A DNA stretch of 64,000 nucleotides, taken from Hydrotalea sp. GTDB taxonomy: Bacteria > Bacteroidota > Bacteroidia > Chitinophagales > Chitinophagaceae. The position numbers and the translations under genes are program-made. The stretch is from positions 1 to 64,000 of the forward strand of contig JAKRSC010000008.1 of assembly GCA_022402565.1 (NCBI GenBank), written 5' to 3'. This document shows, piece after piece, positions 26,133 to 34,245 of the stretch. The number at the start of each line of letters is the position of its first letter. Position 1 is the stretch's first letter. Below the pieces are notes generated by a model that made no database searches, was not told where the DNA came from, and was given only the letters and a program-made list of their open reading frames with translations.

Positions 26133-28685
26133 TTATTTAGGATCCAATGCTTTTTTGATTTTTTCAGAAAGATCTTGCAAATGCAATTTGCTTAAACGAT
26201 CTGTTGTTGCTGGAATAGCAGCATTAACTTGACTTCTTAGCGAGGTTAATTGTCCTCTTACAATTGCAGGAATATCTGATCTGCTAGTTGATGAAGTTAC
26301 TGTAAGTACAATACCTCCAATATTTTGACTAGAAGGAGCTGGAGGGTTCAGCATTGCAGATAGTTTATCAATATAACTTTTCTGCAAGAGTCTTCTATAC
26401 ATATCAATTGATTTGCGAGAAGCTAATTCGCTGAATAAACCCTTTTCAACATCAGATAACATTTCTAATGCGCTGTAAGCTTTATCTGCACCAAAGCGCT
26501 CAACACTTAACTGCAAACGATTTAATCTGTCAGCAGAAACTAATCCTGATAAACCACCTTCTTGTGCAGAGGCAACTGGATCAAGAGAAGTAGGGTTGTT
26601 GAAGCGATTCCAGATATCTTTATTGATGAGCCATGTAGGTGTTTCAAACAATTGCTTGTTTAAGAAAGCAACTGCTTCACGCTGATGAGCTTTAGGTGTT
26701 ACTTCATACACAGCACCGGTTTCATCATCTGCTTTAAATGTTTCATAAACACCAGCTACATTTTTAGTTACGTGTCCAATATATCTTCTGAACTGACCAA
26801 CAAGTTGTAGGTACATTTCAGGAAGATTTCTTGTGATTTGACCGTTTTCTTTAGTCCATTCAGGAAGATTAGGTAAAATACGCTTCAAGTTTGCAATTCC
26901 GTATTCACTAGCTTTCATAGCGTTGTCGCCTAGATCTTCGCTTTGTGCTCTTGGATCGTTAATATTACCTAATTCGTAGGTTCCAAAGTATCTTCTAGCA
27001 TTGGCTTTAATGCTTTCAGTAATTAATTTATTACTGTTGCGCATTTTTTCCTCTTCGGTTTCACCAGCAATAAATCCATATCCCCAGCGAATTGCCCAGT
27101 TGTCATAATCGCCAATTCGAGGGTATAGACCTTTTCTGGTAATATTGTCTTCTGGTTGTGCAACATAGTTAAAACGAGCATAATCCATGATAGAAGCTGT
27201 GTGACCATTTGCTTCAACCCATGCTTTGTCACGCAATTTTTCAACTGGAGTTTTACTGCTGCTAGCCATATTATGAAGAAGACCAATGGTATGTCCCACT
27301 TCATGGCTGCTCACAAAGCGAATTAAATCGCCCATTAATTCATCATCAAACTTCATGCTTCTAGCACCAGGATCAACAGCAGCAGTTTGAATTAAATACC
27401 AATCGTGTACAAGTTTCATAACGTTGTGGTACCATCCAATATGGCTTTCCAAAATTTCACCACTGCGAGGGTCGTGCACATTTGGTCCATAAGCATTAGG
27501 AATATCAGAGGCAAAATAGCGTAATACGGAGAAGCGAGCATCTTCTAAACTCATAGTTGAGTCATTTTCAGGCCACTCTTCACCACGAATTGCATTCATA
27601 AATCCAGCTTTTTCGAAAGCCTTTTGCCAGTCATTGATACCAGCAATTAAGTGCTTACGCCACTGTTTAGGAGTTGCGGGATCAATGTAATAAACAATTG
27701 GTTTTTTGGGAACAACCAATTCTCCACGTTTCCATTTTTCAACATCTTCATCGCGAGGTTCTAAGCGCCAGCGTACAATAAATCTTTTCTCTTCAACCTT
27801 TTGTTGGTCATCGCTGTATTTTACATAATCTTCTGGGAAGTAGCCTACACGAGGATCCCAGTAGCGGCGTTCCATAGGTTTCTTTGGAAGTAGAATCATG
27901 GAAGTATTCACTTCCATAGTAACAGCACCTGCATTATTTGCTGCAGGTAAAGAAGCGCCACCAAAAGGAGAAGGTGCTGATAGACCAGGTATTCCACCAC
28001 CTGCAGCGGCATTAAATGTTTTTACAGTTCTAACTTCTGTGTTAATTGGGAAACTGCTAATTTTTTCAATGAATGAGCGATCAGAAGCAATAGCAGTTAA
28101 GTTGAATGAGCGTTTTTGTCTTGGGCTAACGCTTACCACTTGGTTATCTAATCTAAAGAAGTCTGTAACATCAATTACATACGATTTATTGATGCTATCT
28201 TTTCCAAAGGCTGCAATCGGGAATTGAGCTGCAATGGGATTTACATTTGAATTAGTTACTGCTTTGAAAATGGTTTGCGTACTATCTGCGTAGTTTACCA
28301 AAGTAATAGAGCGAAGAAAGAGATTGTTATTTGGTCCTTTTTCAAAGCTCAATGTTTGTTGGTTTGAAAGTTCACCTCCATAGCCAGCTCCTGTTGGAAC
28401 CTTAGCTAAACGTGTAATTGCAAGGAACTCTCTTCCTAGAATTGAGTCTGCAATTTCAAAGTAGTATTTATCGTCTACTTTATGAACTGTAAATAATCCT
28501 TTTTGAGTTTTAGCCTTGTCGGTAATTACATCTTTGAAAGGTTTTGGGGATTGACGTTGACCTCCCATCATACCACCTAATCCGCCGGGGCCTTGCGTCA
28601 TAGTAACGTTAGGCACTGTTGGAGGTTGCTGGGCAATGGCAGACAACGCAAACAGCAAGGATGCTGCAAAGAGATGTCGTTTCAT
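26133..28685 (-). CDS. Large secreted zinc-dependent metalloprotease (DUF5117/DUF5118 type)
   Basis: Exported metalloprotease of 850 residues with a signal peptide (about 1-19, ending AIAQ). The metzincin motif HEVGHTIGLLH gives zinc ligands H461, H465 and H471 with catalytic E462. A PRDEDVEKWKRGELVVPKKPI...YYIDPATP stretch before it and a SIMDYARFNY Met-turn after it are typical of the Bacteroidota family annotated DUF5117/DUF4953. The N-terminal part has a Gly/Met/Gln-rich linker (about 30-45), then the DUF5118-like segment. It is likely periplasmic or surface-exposed. Substrate unknown. Confidence 0.9.
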   Translation of the reverse strand: MKRHLFAASLLFALSAIAQQPPTVPNVTMTQGPGGLGGMMGGQRQSPKPFKDVITDKAKTQKGLFTVHKVDDKYYFEIADSILGREFLAITRLAKVPTGAGYGGELSNQQTLSFEKGPNNNLFLRSITLVNYADSTQTIFKAVTNSNVNPIAAQFPIAAFGKDSINKSYVIDVTDFFRLDNQVVSVSPRQKRSFNLTAIASDRSFIEKISSFPINTEVRTVKTFNAAAGGGIPGLSAPSPFGGASLPAANNAGAVTMEVNTSMILLPKKPMERRYWDPRVGYFPEDYVKYSDDQQKVEEKRFIVRWRLEPRDEDVEKWKRGELVVPKKPIVYYIDPATPKQWRKHLIAGINDWQKAFEKAGFMNAIRGEEWPENDSTMSLEDARFSVLRYFASDIPNAYGPNVHDPRSGEILESHIGWYHNVMKLVHDWYLIQTAAVDPGARSMKFDDELMGDLIRFVSSHEVGHTIGLLHNMASSSKTPVEKLRDKAWVEANGHTASIMDYARFNYVAQPEDNITRKGLYPRIGDYDNWAIRWGYGFIAGETEEEKMRNSNKLITESIKANARRYFGTYELGNINDPRAQSEDLGDNAMKASEYGIANLKRILPNLPEWTKENGQITRNLPEMYLQLVGQFRRYIGHVTKNVAGVYETFKADDETGAVYEVTPKAHQREAVAFLNKQLFETPTWLINKDIWNRFNNPTSLDPVASAQEGGLSGLVSADRLNRLQLSVERFGADKAYSALEMLSDVEKGLFSELASRKSIDMYRRLLQKSYIDKLSAMLNPPAPSSQNIGGIVLTVTSSTSRSDIPAIVRGQLTSLRSQVNAAIPATTDRLSKLHLQDLSEKIKKALDPK

Positions 28686-28988
28686 AAATACAGTTGATTT
28701 TTTAAATGAGCACTAAAGATAAGGGGCAAAAGCAGCATTTAATGATTTGTTCATCTAAGATTTTATAAACGGTTAAATTCATTTTGCAATTGAGGTAATA
28801 AGCTGAAAACTGAGCAATTGAGGGACTTATAAGCGGCCAGAATAGTTGGATAGGCGGTTAAAAATTCATAATTTGCTGCCGTTCGTAATAAAAAACTATA
28901 ATTTTTTGTGCTTTCAATACAAATTTTCATTAGCATTGCGAACCTATTTATCAACAGAAAAATTCATAAACCAAAAATCAATTGAATC
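28686..28988. other. Divergent intergenic region between metalloprotease and exbB
   Basis: These 303 bp separate two divergent genes and should hold both promoters. On the minus strand TATCTTTA (28714-28721) is one base from the TAnnTTTG box and about 28 nt from the metalloprotease ATG. On the plus strand only approximate boxes are visible near 28900 (a T-run followed by G). No convincing coding region or structured RNA was seen. Confidence 0.4.
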
Positions 28989-29852
28989 ATGGCTGAAACT
29001 AAACCAACTGCCACAGCTGCTGCGAAACCGCAAACTTCTGTTCAACCTAAGAAAAGCAGCAACCTTATCGCTACGATTGCCCCTTTCGTTTGTTTGTTTT
29101 TAGGTTACGTTATTTGGCGTTTCGTTTTAGGGGATCCTTCTAATTTTACTAATCCAGATATGTCTGGTGGTTTCTGGCCCAATCACTTAGGTCCAATTGG
29201 TACTTGGCCAAAGATGTATGAAGGTGGTATTGTTGTACCTATCTTGATCGCTAACTTTTTAGTAGTTATTACATTTACTATTGAGCGTTTATTAACAATT
29301 ACTAAAGCTACTGGTAAGGGTAACATTGCTGAGTTTATTCGTAAGGTTCAGTACAACCTTGCTAACAAAGAAGTTGACAAGGCTATTGCTGAGTGCGACA
29401 AGCAAAAAGGTTCTGTTGGCAATGTTATGAAGGCTGGACTTCGTAAGTATAAGGAAATGATTACCAATGAAGAGTTGGAAACAGAACAAAAAGTATTGAA
29501 CATTCAAAAAGAAATTGAAGAAGCGACAGCTCTTGAATTGCCAATGTTAGAAAAGAACTTGGTATTCTTGTCTACTATTGCTTCGGTAGCGACTCTACTT
29601 GGTCTATTTGGAACAGTATTAGGTATGATTCGTTCGTTCTCAAAACTTGGTGACGAAGGTGGTGGTGAAGCTGCTCGTGAACTATCAAAAGGTATCTCTG
29701 AAGCTCTTTTCTGTACAGCTTTAGGTATTGGTACATCAGCTGTGGCTATTGTTATGTATAACGTATTTACTACCCGTATTGATGCCATTACCTATGGTAT
29801 TGACGAGTCTGGTTTCACTTTAACTCAAAGTTTTGCTGCTAATTACAAGTAA
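28989..29852 (+). CDS. exbB: ExbB/TolQ/MotA-family proton channel protein
   Basis: Inner-membrane channel subunit that converts the proton motive force into motion of TonB. In 287 residues there is a polar Ala/Thr/Lys-rich start, a first hydrophobic helix (about 24-46), a second at about 80-100, a long charged cytoplasmic loop, and the diagnostic pair LVFLSTIASVATLLGLFGTVLGMI (about 187-212) and ALFCTALGIGTSAVAIVMYNVF (about 235-257). An extra N-terminal helix compared with E. coli ExbB is common in this phylum. It leads the exbB-exbD-exbD-tonB cluster. Confidence 0.94.
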   Translation: MAETKPTATAAAKPQTSVQPKKSSNLIATIAPFVCLFLGYVIWRFVLGDPSNFTNPDMSGGFWPNHLGPIGTWPKMYEGGIVVPILIANFLVVITFTIERLLTITKATGKGNIAEFIRKVQYNLANKEVDKAIAECDKQKGSVGNVMKAGLRKYKEMITNEELETEQKVLNIQKEIEEATALELPMLEKNLVFLSTIASVATLLGLFGTVLGMIRSFSKLGDEGGGEAARELSKGISEALFCTALGIGTSAVAIVMYNVFTTRIDAITYGIDESGFTLTQSFAANYK

Positions 29853-29928
29853 TTGGCAATAAACTGAGTTCGATTTGTGAAAAAAATAGATTCGTGCATC
29901 TCCATTAATGGAACAATAAATTAAAAAC

Positions 29929-30579
29929 ATGGGTAGAGCCAAATTACCTCGTAAAAGTACTAACATCGATATGACGGCGATGTGTGATGTGGCTTTCCTG
30001 CTATTGTCCTTCTTTATCTTGACAACCAAGTTTAAGCCGGCCGAAGCAGTTGAAGTAAACATCCCTAGTTCAGTAGCAGCAAAAGTTGCTCCTGAAAAAG
30101 ACATCGTATTAGTGTCTATTGATAAAGATGGCAAGGTTTTTCTTTCAATTGATGACGAGGGACAGAGAGAGATTATTGCTAATGCCATCAACACAACAAA
30201 AAACCTCAACTTAAATGTAGCTGCTTTTAAACAAGCTAAGTTCTTTGGTTCATCTTTTGCTCAATTACCGCAATACCTTGCTATTCCTGAGGATAACAGA
30301 AAAGCAAATGCGCTTAGTGGAATACCTGCAAAAGATAGTTCTAATAATGAAATGATTGAATGGATGAGATATGTGCAACAGGCATATTTAGGCAAGAAAA
30401 TGAACCTTTTATTAAAAGGCGATAATGTTGCAAAGTATCCTGCATTTAAAAACGTCATTGATGCATTTAAGAAAAACGATTTTCTGAAATTCCAAATGGT
30501 AACCAGTCCAACTTCTGTTCCAGTAGGTACAGATTTGTGGAAGAATAACCAGAAAGGATTAACCAGAGAAGAAGAATAA
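29929..30579 (+). CDS. exbD: ExbD/TolR-family biopolymer transport protein (first copy)
   Basis: Proton-channel partner of ExbB, 216 residues. A short basic cytoplasmic start is followed by one transmembrane helix (CDVAFLLLSFFILTT) containing the essential protonatable aspartate D20, then a periplasmic domain longer than the usual 100-120 residues. The extended periplasmic part (about 45-216) has charged helices without a known motif. It lies 76 bp after exbB and 24 bp before the second exbD; paired exbD genes are standard in Bacteroidota and suggest a hetero-oligomer. Confidence 0.92.
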   Translation: MGRAKLPRKSTNIDMTAMCDVAFLLLSFFILTTKFKPAEAVEVNIPSSVAAKVAPEKDIVLVSIDKDGKVFLSIDDEGQREIIANAINTTKNLNLNVAAFKQAKFFGSSFAQLPQYLAIPEDNRKANALSGIPAKDSSNNEMIEWMRYVQQAYLGKKMNLLLKGDNVAKYPAFKNVIDAFKKNDFLKFQMVTSPTSVPVGTDLWKNNQKGLTREEE

Positions 30580-30603
30580 TTAACTTTTAAAAATCCTTGT
30601 CGT

Positions 30604-31155
30604 ATGGCAGAAATGGATACCTCGTCGCAAGGCGGGCATAAAAAAGGACCAGGTGTAAAGAAGTCGAAAAAATTATCAACTAGGGTTGACCTTACTCCTA
30701 TGGTGGATTTGGGTTTCCTACTAATTACATTCTTCATATTCACTACAACTATGAGTCAGCCTACTGCTATGAAGCTGAATCTTCCTAAGGATACAGAAAA
30801 TCCAGAAGAGCAGAACAAAGCAAAGGAATCAGGAACTTTGACTCTTTTATTGGGTAGTAACAATAACGTATTCTACTATGAAGGGGTTTTAGCTCCTGAT
30901 GCTTCCAACTTTAAATCGAGCAGTTTTGGAGAAATTCGTGAGGTAATAACAAACAAAAAAAGCTGGGTGATTCAGAATATGAAAGAATCTGACTTCGTGG
31001 TAGTAATTAAGCCATCTGATGGATGCACTTATAAAAACGTGGTAGACATTTTAGATGAGATGTCCATCAATGTGGTGAAGAAGTATGCTATGGTAGATAT
31101 TTCTGAAGTAGAGGCCAAATTAGTTGCTATTACAGAAGGAAACCCTGCTAAATAA
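30604..31155 (+). CDS. exbD: ExbD/TolR-family biopolymer transport protein (second copy)
   Basis: Second ExbD of 183 residues. A Ser/Gly/Lys-rich cytoplasmic stretch of about 28 residues precedes RVDLTPMVDLGFLLITFFIFTTT, where D35 is the conserved membrane aspartate. The periplasmic domain is diverged from the first copy, so the two are not recent duplicates. It is directly upstream of tonB copy 1. Confidence 0.92.
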   Translation: MAEMDTSSQGGHKKGPGVKKSKKLSTRVDLTPMVDLGFLLITFFIFTTTMSQPTAMKLNLPKDTENPEEQNKAKESGTLTLLLGSNNNVFYYEGVLAPDASNFKSSSFGEIREVITNKKSWVIQNMKESDFVVVIKPSDGCTYKNVVDILDEMSINVVKKYAMVDISEVEAKLVAITEGNPAK

Positions 31156-31219
31156 AATAAATTTCTTCAGCGAATATGTAATTTCTTGAATACTGCATCT
31201 AAGTAGTAAACCTAGTCAA

Positions 31220-32056
31220 ATGGAAAAAGAAAAAATTTTAAAATCGGACGTTCTAGACATCATTTTTGATGGACGGAACAAGGAATACGGAGCTTATCAG
31301 TTACGTAAATCCTATAACCGCCGTATTACTATTGCTCTAGTAGGAACTGTTGCCATTTGTGTGATAACAATTCTTTCAAGTGTAATAGCAAGTGCAACCA
31401 AAAAGAACGATAAGTCTGAAATTTTCGTTCAGGATATGGAGTTGCAAGATGTGAAACAGGAAGAGAAAAAGCCTGAGCCACCTCCACCACCTCCACCACC
31501 AGCACCAGAGCCGCCAAAGGTAGAGATCACCAAATTTACACCTCCAAAAATTGTAAAAGACGAAGAGGTGAAAGAAGAGGATGAAATTAAAGAAGTAGAA
31601 AAATTGGAGGATACTAAAATTGGTGTTATTAACCAAGAGGGTATTAAAGACGATGGTTTTGTTGCACCTCCAGTAGAAAGTAAAGGTACTGGCGTGGTTG
31701 AAGCTCCTAAAGTAGAGGAAGATTACGATAAAGTATTTACTGTGGTTCAAATTGCTGCTGAATTCCCAGGTGGTTTATCTGCATGGCAGAAATACCTTGA
31801 GCGTAATTTGAATCGTGATTTACCAGTTGATAATGGTGCGCCTCCAGGTAAATACACTGTTACTGTATCATTTATTGTAGACAAAACAGGAGTTATCAGT
31901 GACGTAAAAGCTGAAAACAATCCTGGATATGGTACAGCAGATGAAGCGGTTCGAGTTATTCGTAAGGGACCAAACTGGAAGCCTGCAGTTCAAAATGGTA
32001 GGAACGTAATTTACCGCCACAAGCAAAATATTACGTTCGTAGTTTCCGAAGATTAG
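31220..32056 (+). CDS. tonB: Energy transducer TonB, tandem copy 1
   Basis: TonB-family protein of 278 residues that carries ExbBD-derived energy to outer-membrane receptors. A conserved cytoplasmic start (DVLDIIFDGRNKEYGAYQLRKSY) precedes one transmembrane helix (about 31-54), a proline-rich and acidic periplasmic spacer (PEPPPPPPPPAPEPPK, about 83-99), and the C-terminal TonB domain (about 190-278, with the VSFIVDKTGVISDV and WKPAVQNGRNV blocks). It is the first of three similar genes and has its own terminator. It may be co-transcribed with exbBDD. Confidence 0.95.
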   Translation: MEKEKILKSDVLDIIFDGRNKEYGAYQLRKSYNRRITIALVGTVAICVITILSSVIASATKKNDKSEIFVQDMELQDVKQEEKKPEPPPPPPPPAPEPPKVEITKFTPPKIVKDEEVKEEDEIKEVEKLEDTKIGVINQEGIKDDGFVAPPVESKGTGVVEAPKVEEDYDKVFTVVQIAAEFPGGLSAWQKYLERNLNRDLPVDNGAPPGKYTVTVSFIVDKTGVISDVKAENNPGYGTADEAVRVIRKGPNWKPAVQNGRNVIYRHKQNITFVVSED

Positions 32057-32076
32057 TGTTTTAACATCTATAATTC

Positions 32077-32107
32077 AAAGACCAGCTTTAAGCTGGTCTT
32101 TTTTTTC
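32077..32107 (+). terminator. Hairpin terminator after tonB copy 1
   Basis: A 10-bp stem (32077-32086 with 32092-32101), a 5-nt loop and a run of T. Its stem core AAGACCAG/CTGGTCTT also occurs in the terminator after copy 2, which suggests the duplicated unit included the terminator. Confidence 0.9.
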
Positions 32108-32205
32108 ATTGCATTCTCTTGCTTACATTCATTATTTCTCTAAATAAGTATTCTTTTCATATGTAATTTAATGATGTCTTGCATCCTATATGAAAATCAC
32201 TTCAT

Positions 32206-33039
32206 ATGGAAAAGGATAAAATTTTACAGTCAGATATTCTGGACATCCTGTTCGATGGAAGGAATAAAGGTTATGGAGCTTACCAATTACGTAAGTCATA
32301 TAACAGGCGTGTTACTACCGCGCTAATTGGTACACTTATTATTTGTGCAATAATTATTTTGACCAATGTATTTGCAAATGCAGCCGACAAGAATGTGAAA
32401 ACAGAAATTTATGTGCAAGACATGGAGTTGCAAGATATGCAACAGGAGGAGAAAAAGGTGGAACCACTGCCTCCGCCTCCAGCTCAAGAAGAGCCTCAAA
32501 AAATAGAGACCGTTCAGTTCACAGCTCCCATCGTTTCTAAAGATCAGGATGTACATGAAGATGACCAAATAACAGAAGTAGATCGATTAGAAAATACAAA
32601 GATTGGGTTAGTGAATCAAGATGGAATTAAAGATGATGGGATTGTTGCTCCTATTATTGAAAGTAAAGGGACTGGAATTGTAGAAGCTCCTAAAGTAGTA
32701 GAAGCTATTGATGAAGTATTTACCGTGGTTCAAATTGCTGCTGAATTTCCAGGTGGAGTTACTGCATGGCAGAAATATCTAGAGCGTAATTTAAATCGTG
32801 ATTTACCAGTTGATCAAGGAGCACCTTCGGGAAAGTATACTGTAACTGTTTCCTTTATAGTTGATAAAACGGGCAGAATAAGTGATGTTAAAGCTGAGAA
32901 TAATCCGGGTTATGGAACTGCAGAAGAAGCTGTTCGTGTGATCAAAAAAGGGCCTAATTGGAAACCAGCTGTACAAAATGGAAAAAACGTAATTTACAGG
33001 CACAAGCAAAACATTACATTCATTGTAGCGGAGAATTAA
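32206..33039 (+). CDS. tonB: Energy transducer TonB, tandem copy 2
   Basis: TonB paralogue of 277 residues, very close to copy 1 along its whole length, especially the first 35 and last 90 residues. It differs mainly in the spacer, where the proline run is short (LPPPPAQEEPQK). Its TonB domain and membrane helix are intact, so it looks functional. The 149-bp gap after copy 1 contains a terminator, so it likely has its own promoter, although no consensus box is evident. Differential pairing with receptors is an inference. Confidence 0.94.
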   Translation: MEKDKILQSDILDILFDGRNKGYGAYQLRKSYNRRVTTALIGTLIICAIIILTNVFANAADKNVKTEIYVQDMELQDMQQEEKKVEPLPPPPAQEEPQKIETVQFTAPIVSKDQDVHEDDQITEVDRLENTKIGLVNQDGIKDDGIVAPIIESKGTGIVEAPKVVEAIDEVFTVVQIAAEFPGGVTAWQKYLERNLNRDLPVDQGAPSGKYTVTVSFIVDKTGRISDVKAENNPGYGTAEEAVRVIKKGPNWKPAVQNGKNVIYRHKQNITFIVAEN

Positions 33040-33055
33040 ATCCAAAATAGCAGAT

Positions 33056-33082
33056 AAGACCAGACAACATCTGGTCTTTTTT
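33056..33082 (+). terminator. Hairpin terminator after tonB copy 2
   Basis: A perfect 9-bp stem (33056-33064 with 33070-33078), a 5-nt loop, then T residues. It shares its stem core with the terminator of copy 1. Confidence 0.9.
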
Positions 33083-33198
33083 GTATCTAATTGATAGTTA
33101 TAATATTAAGCTCATGTGGATATCCAATTAGAGCATTTACTAACTCCAAAAGCCTACTAAAGTCATGTTTTTGCATGACAACGCTCATATTTTAAGGA

Positions 33199-33227
33199 TT
33201 GACAATGGGTGAACTTTATAGTGTCAA
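33199..33227. promoter_or_regulatory. Inverted repeat upstream of tonB copy 3
   Basis: TTGACA and its exact reverse complement TGTCAA are separated by 17 nt, about 60 bp before the tonB start. It could be an operator for a dimeric regulator. The arms are only 6 bp, so chance cannot be excluded. Confidence 0.25.
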
Positions 33228-33288
33228 ATGAAGCCATTATGCCAAGCAAGCCAAAGCTTCAATTGTTTACACTCTAAAAACCAAAGTC

Positions 33289-34137
33289 ATGGAAATCAAT
33301 AAAATTTTGCAGGCAGATCTTCTCGATATTTTGTTTGACGGGAAGAATAAGGAGTACGGAGCGTATGAGCTTCGTAAGAGTTATAGTCGCAGAATTAGCG
33401 CTGCGCTGTTATACACTACATTGATATGTATAGCTTTAGTTGCTTTTTCTTATATACCTAACATGAAACCAAAAGAAGAAGCTATACAAATGTTTGTACA
33501 AGATGTTACACTAGAAGATTTAAAACAAGAAGAGAAAAAACAAGAACTTCCACCACCGCCACCAGTACAAGAAGAGCCACCAAAAGTAGAGATTACCAAA
33601 TTTACTCCCCCAGTGATTGTAAAGGATAATGAGGTAAAAGAAGACGACGAAATAAAAGAGGTTGCTAAATTAGAGGACACAAAAATTGGAACCATTAATC
33701 AAGAGGGTGTAAAAGATGAAGGATTTGTGATAACAGCTGTTGGAGATGGCAAAGGAACAGGATTGGTTGAGGGTCCAAAGGTTGAGAAAGAGGATTATGA
33801 TAGAGTTTTTACCAGTGTTCAAATTCCAGCAGAGTTTCCTGGTGGGTTGGAAGCATGGAATAGATACTTGGAGAGAAATCTCAATAGAGATTTACCAGTA
33901 GATAATGGAGCTCCTCCAGGACGTTATGTTGTAGCTGTTACATTTATTGTTGATAAAGAAGGACGAGTGAGTGATGTAAAAGCTGAGAACAATCCTGGTT
34001 ATGGTACAGCAGACGAAGCAATAAGAGTTATTCAAAAAGGCCCTAATTGGAAGCCAGCTGTTCAAAATGGTAGAAATGTAATTTATAGAAATAAGCAAAA
34101 CATCATTTTTATGGTTGTTAGAGATGATGAGAAATAA
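33289..34137 (+). CDS. tonB: Energy transducer TonB, tandem copy 3
   Basis: Third TonB paralogue, 282 residues, with the same order of parts: cytoplasmic DLLDILFDGKNKEYGAYELRKSY, one transmembrane helix (about 31-52), spacer with LPPPPPVQEEPPK, and the TonB domain ending in IIFMVVRDDEK. It is the most diverged of the three in the membrane helix. It stands 249 bp after copy 2, beyond a terminator, so is probably transcribed separately. Confidence 0.94.
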   Translation: MEINKILQADLLDILFDGKNKEYGAYELRKSYSRRISAALLYTTLICIALVAFSYIPNMKPKEEAIQMFVQDVTLEDLKQEEKKQELPPPPPVQEEPPKVEITKFTPPVIVKDNEVKEDDEIKEVAKLEDTKIGTINQEGVKDEGFVITAVGDGKGTGLVEGPKVEKEDYDRVFTSVQIPAEFPGGLEAWNRYLERNLNRDLPVDNGAPPGRYVVAVTFIVDKEGRVSDVKAENNPGYGTADEAIRVIQKGPNWKPAVQNGRNVIYRNKQNIIFMVVRDDEK

Positions 34138-34179
34138 AATACTGCTGCTTGGCAGTTTATATGTGGTTTTTATGAGTGC

Positions 34180-34208
34180 AAATGCCCGCGAAAGCGGGCA
34201 TTTGTTTT
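34180..34208 (+). terminator. Hairpin terminator after tonB copy 3
   Basis: A perfect 10-bp GC-rich stem (34180-34189 with 34194-34203) closed by a GAAA tetraloop, followed by GTTTT. Its stem differs from those of copies 1 and 2. It lies directly upstream of the mnmE promoter. Confidence 0.9.
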
Positions 34209-34226
34209 AAGCAAATAGAAACTCTG

Positions 34227-34234
34227 TACTTTTG
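34227..34234 (+). promoter_or_regulatory. -7 promoter box of mnmE
   Basis: TACTTTTG matches TAnnTTTG and lies 11 nt before the GTG start. A TTTG at 34201-34204 is 22 nt upstream and overlaps the preceding terminator. Confidence 0.5.
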
Positions 34235-34245
34235 TATTAAAACAA

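Noticed and set aside
28763-28954. Minus-strand frame of 63 codons in the metalloprotease-exbB gap
   Set aside because: No signal, family pattern or upstream promoter; low-complexity Leu/Asn/Tyr composition in AT-rich intergenic DNA. The gap is better explained as a divergent promoter region.
29504-29788. Minus-strand frame opposite exbB
   Set aside because: Antisense shadow of a conserved gene; Ser/Pro/Lys-biased translation with no domain.
31376-31750. Trp/Leu-rich minus-strand frame across tonB copy 1
   Set aside because: It arises from the reverse complement of the proline- and glutamate-rich TonB spacer and has no independent support.
33162-33179. GTCATG-TTTTTG-CATGAC small inverted repeat between tonB copies 2 and 3
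   Set aside because: The stem is only 6 bp with no T tail; a true terminator already exists at 33056-33082.
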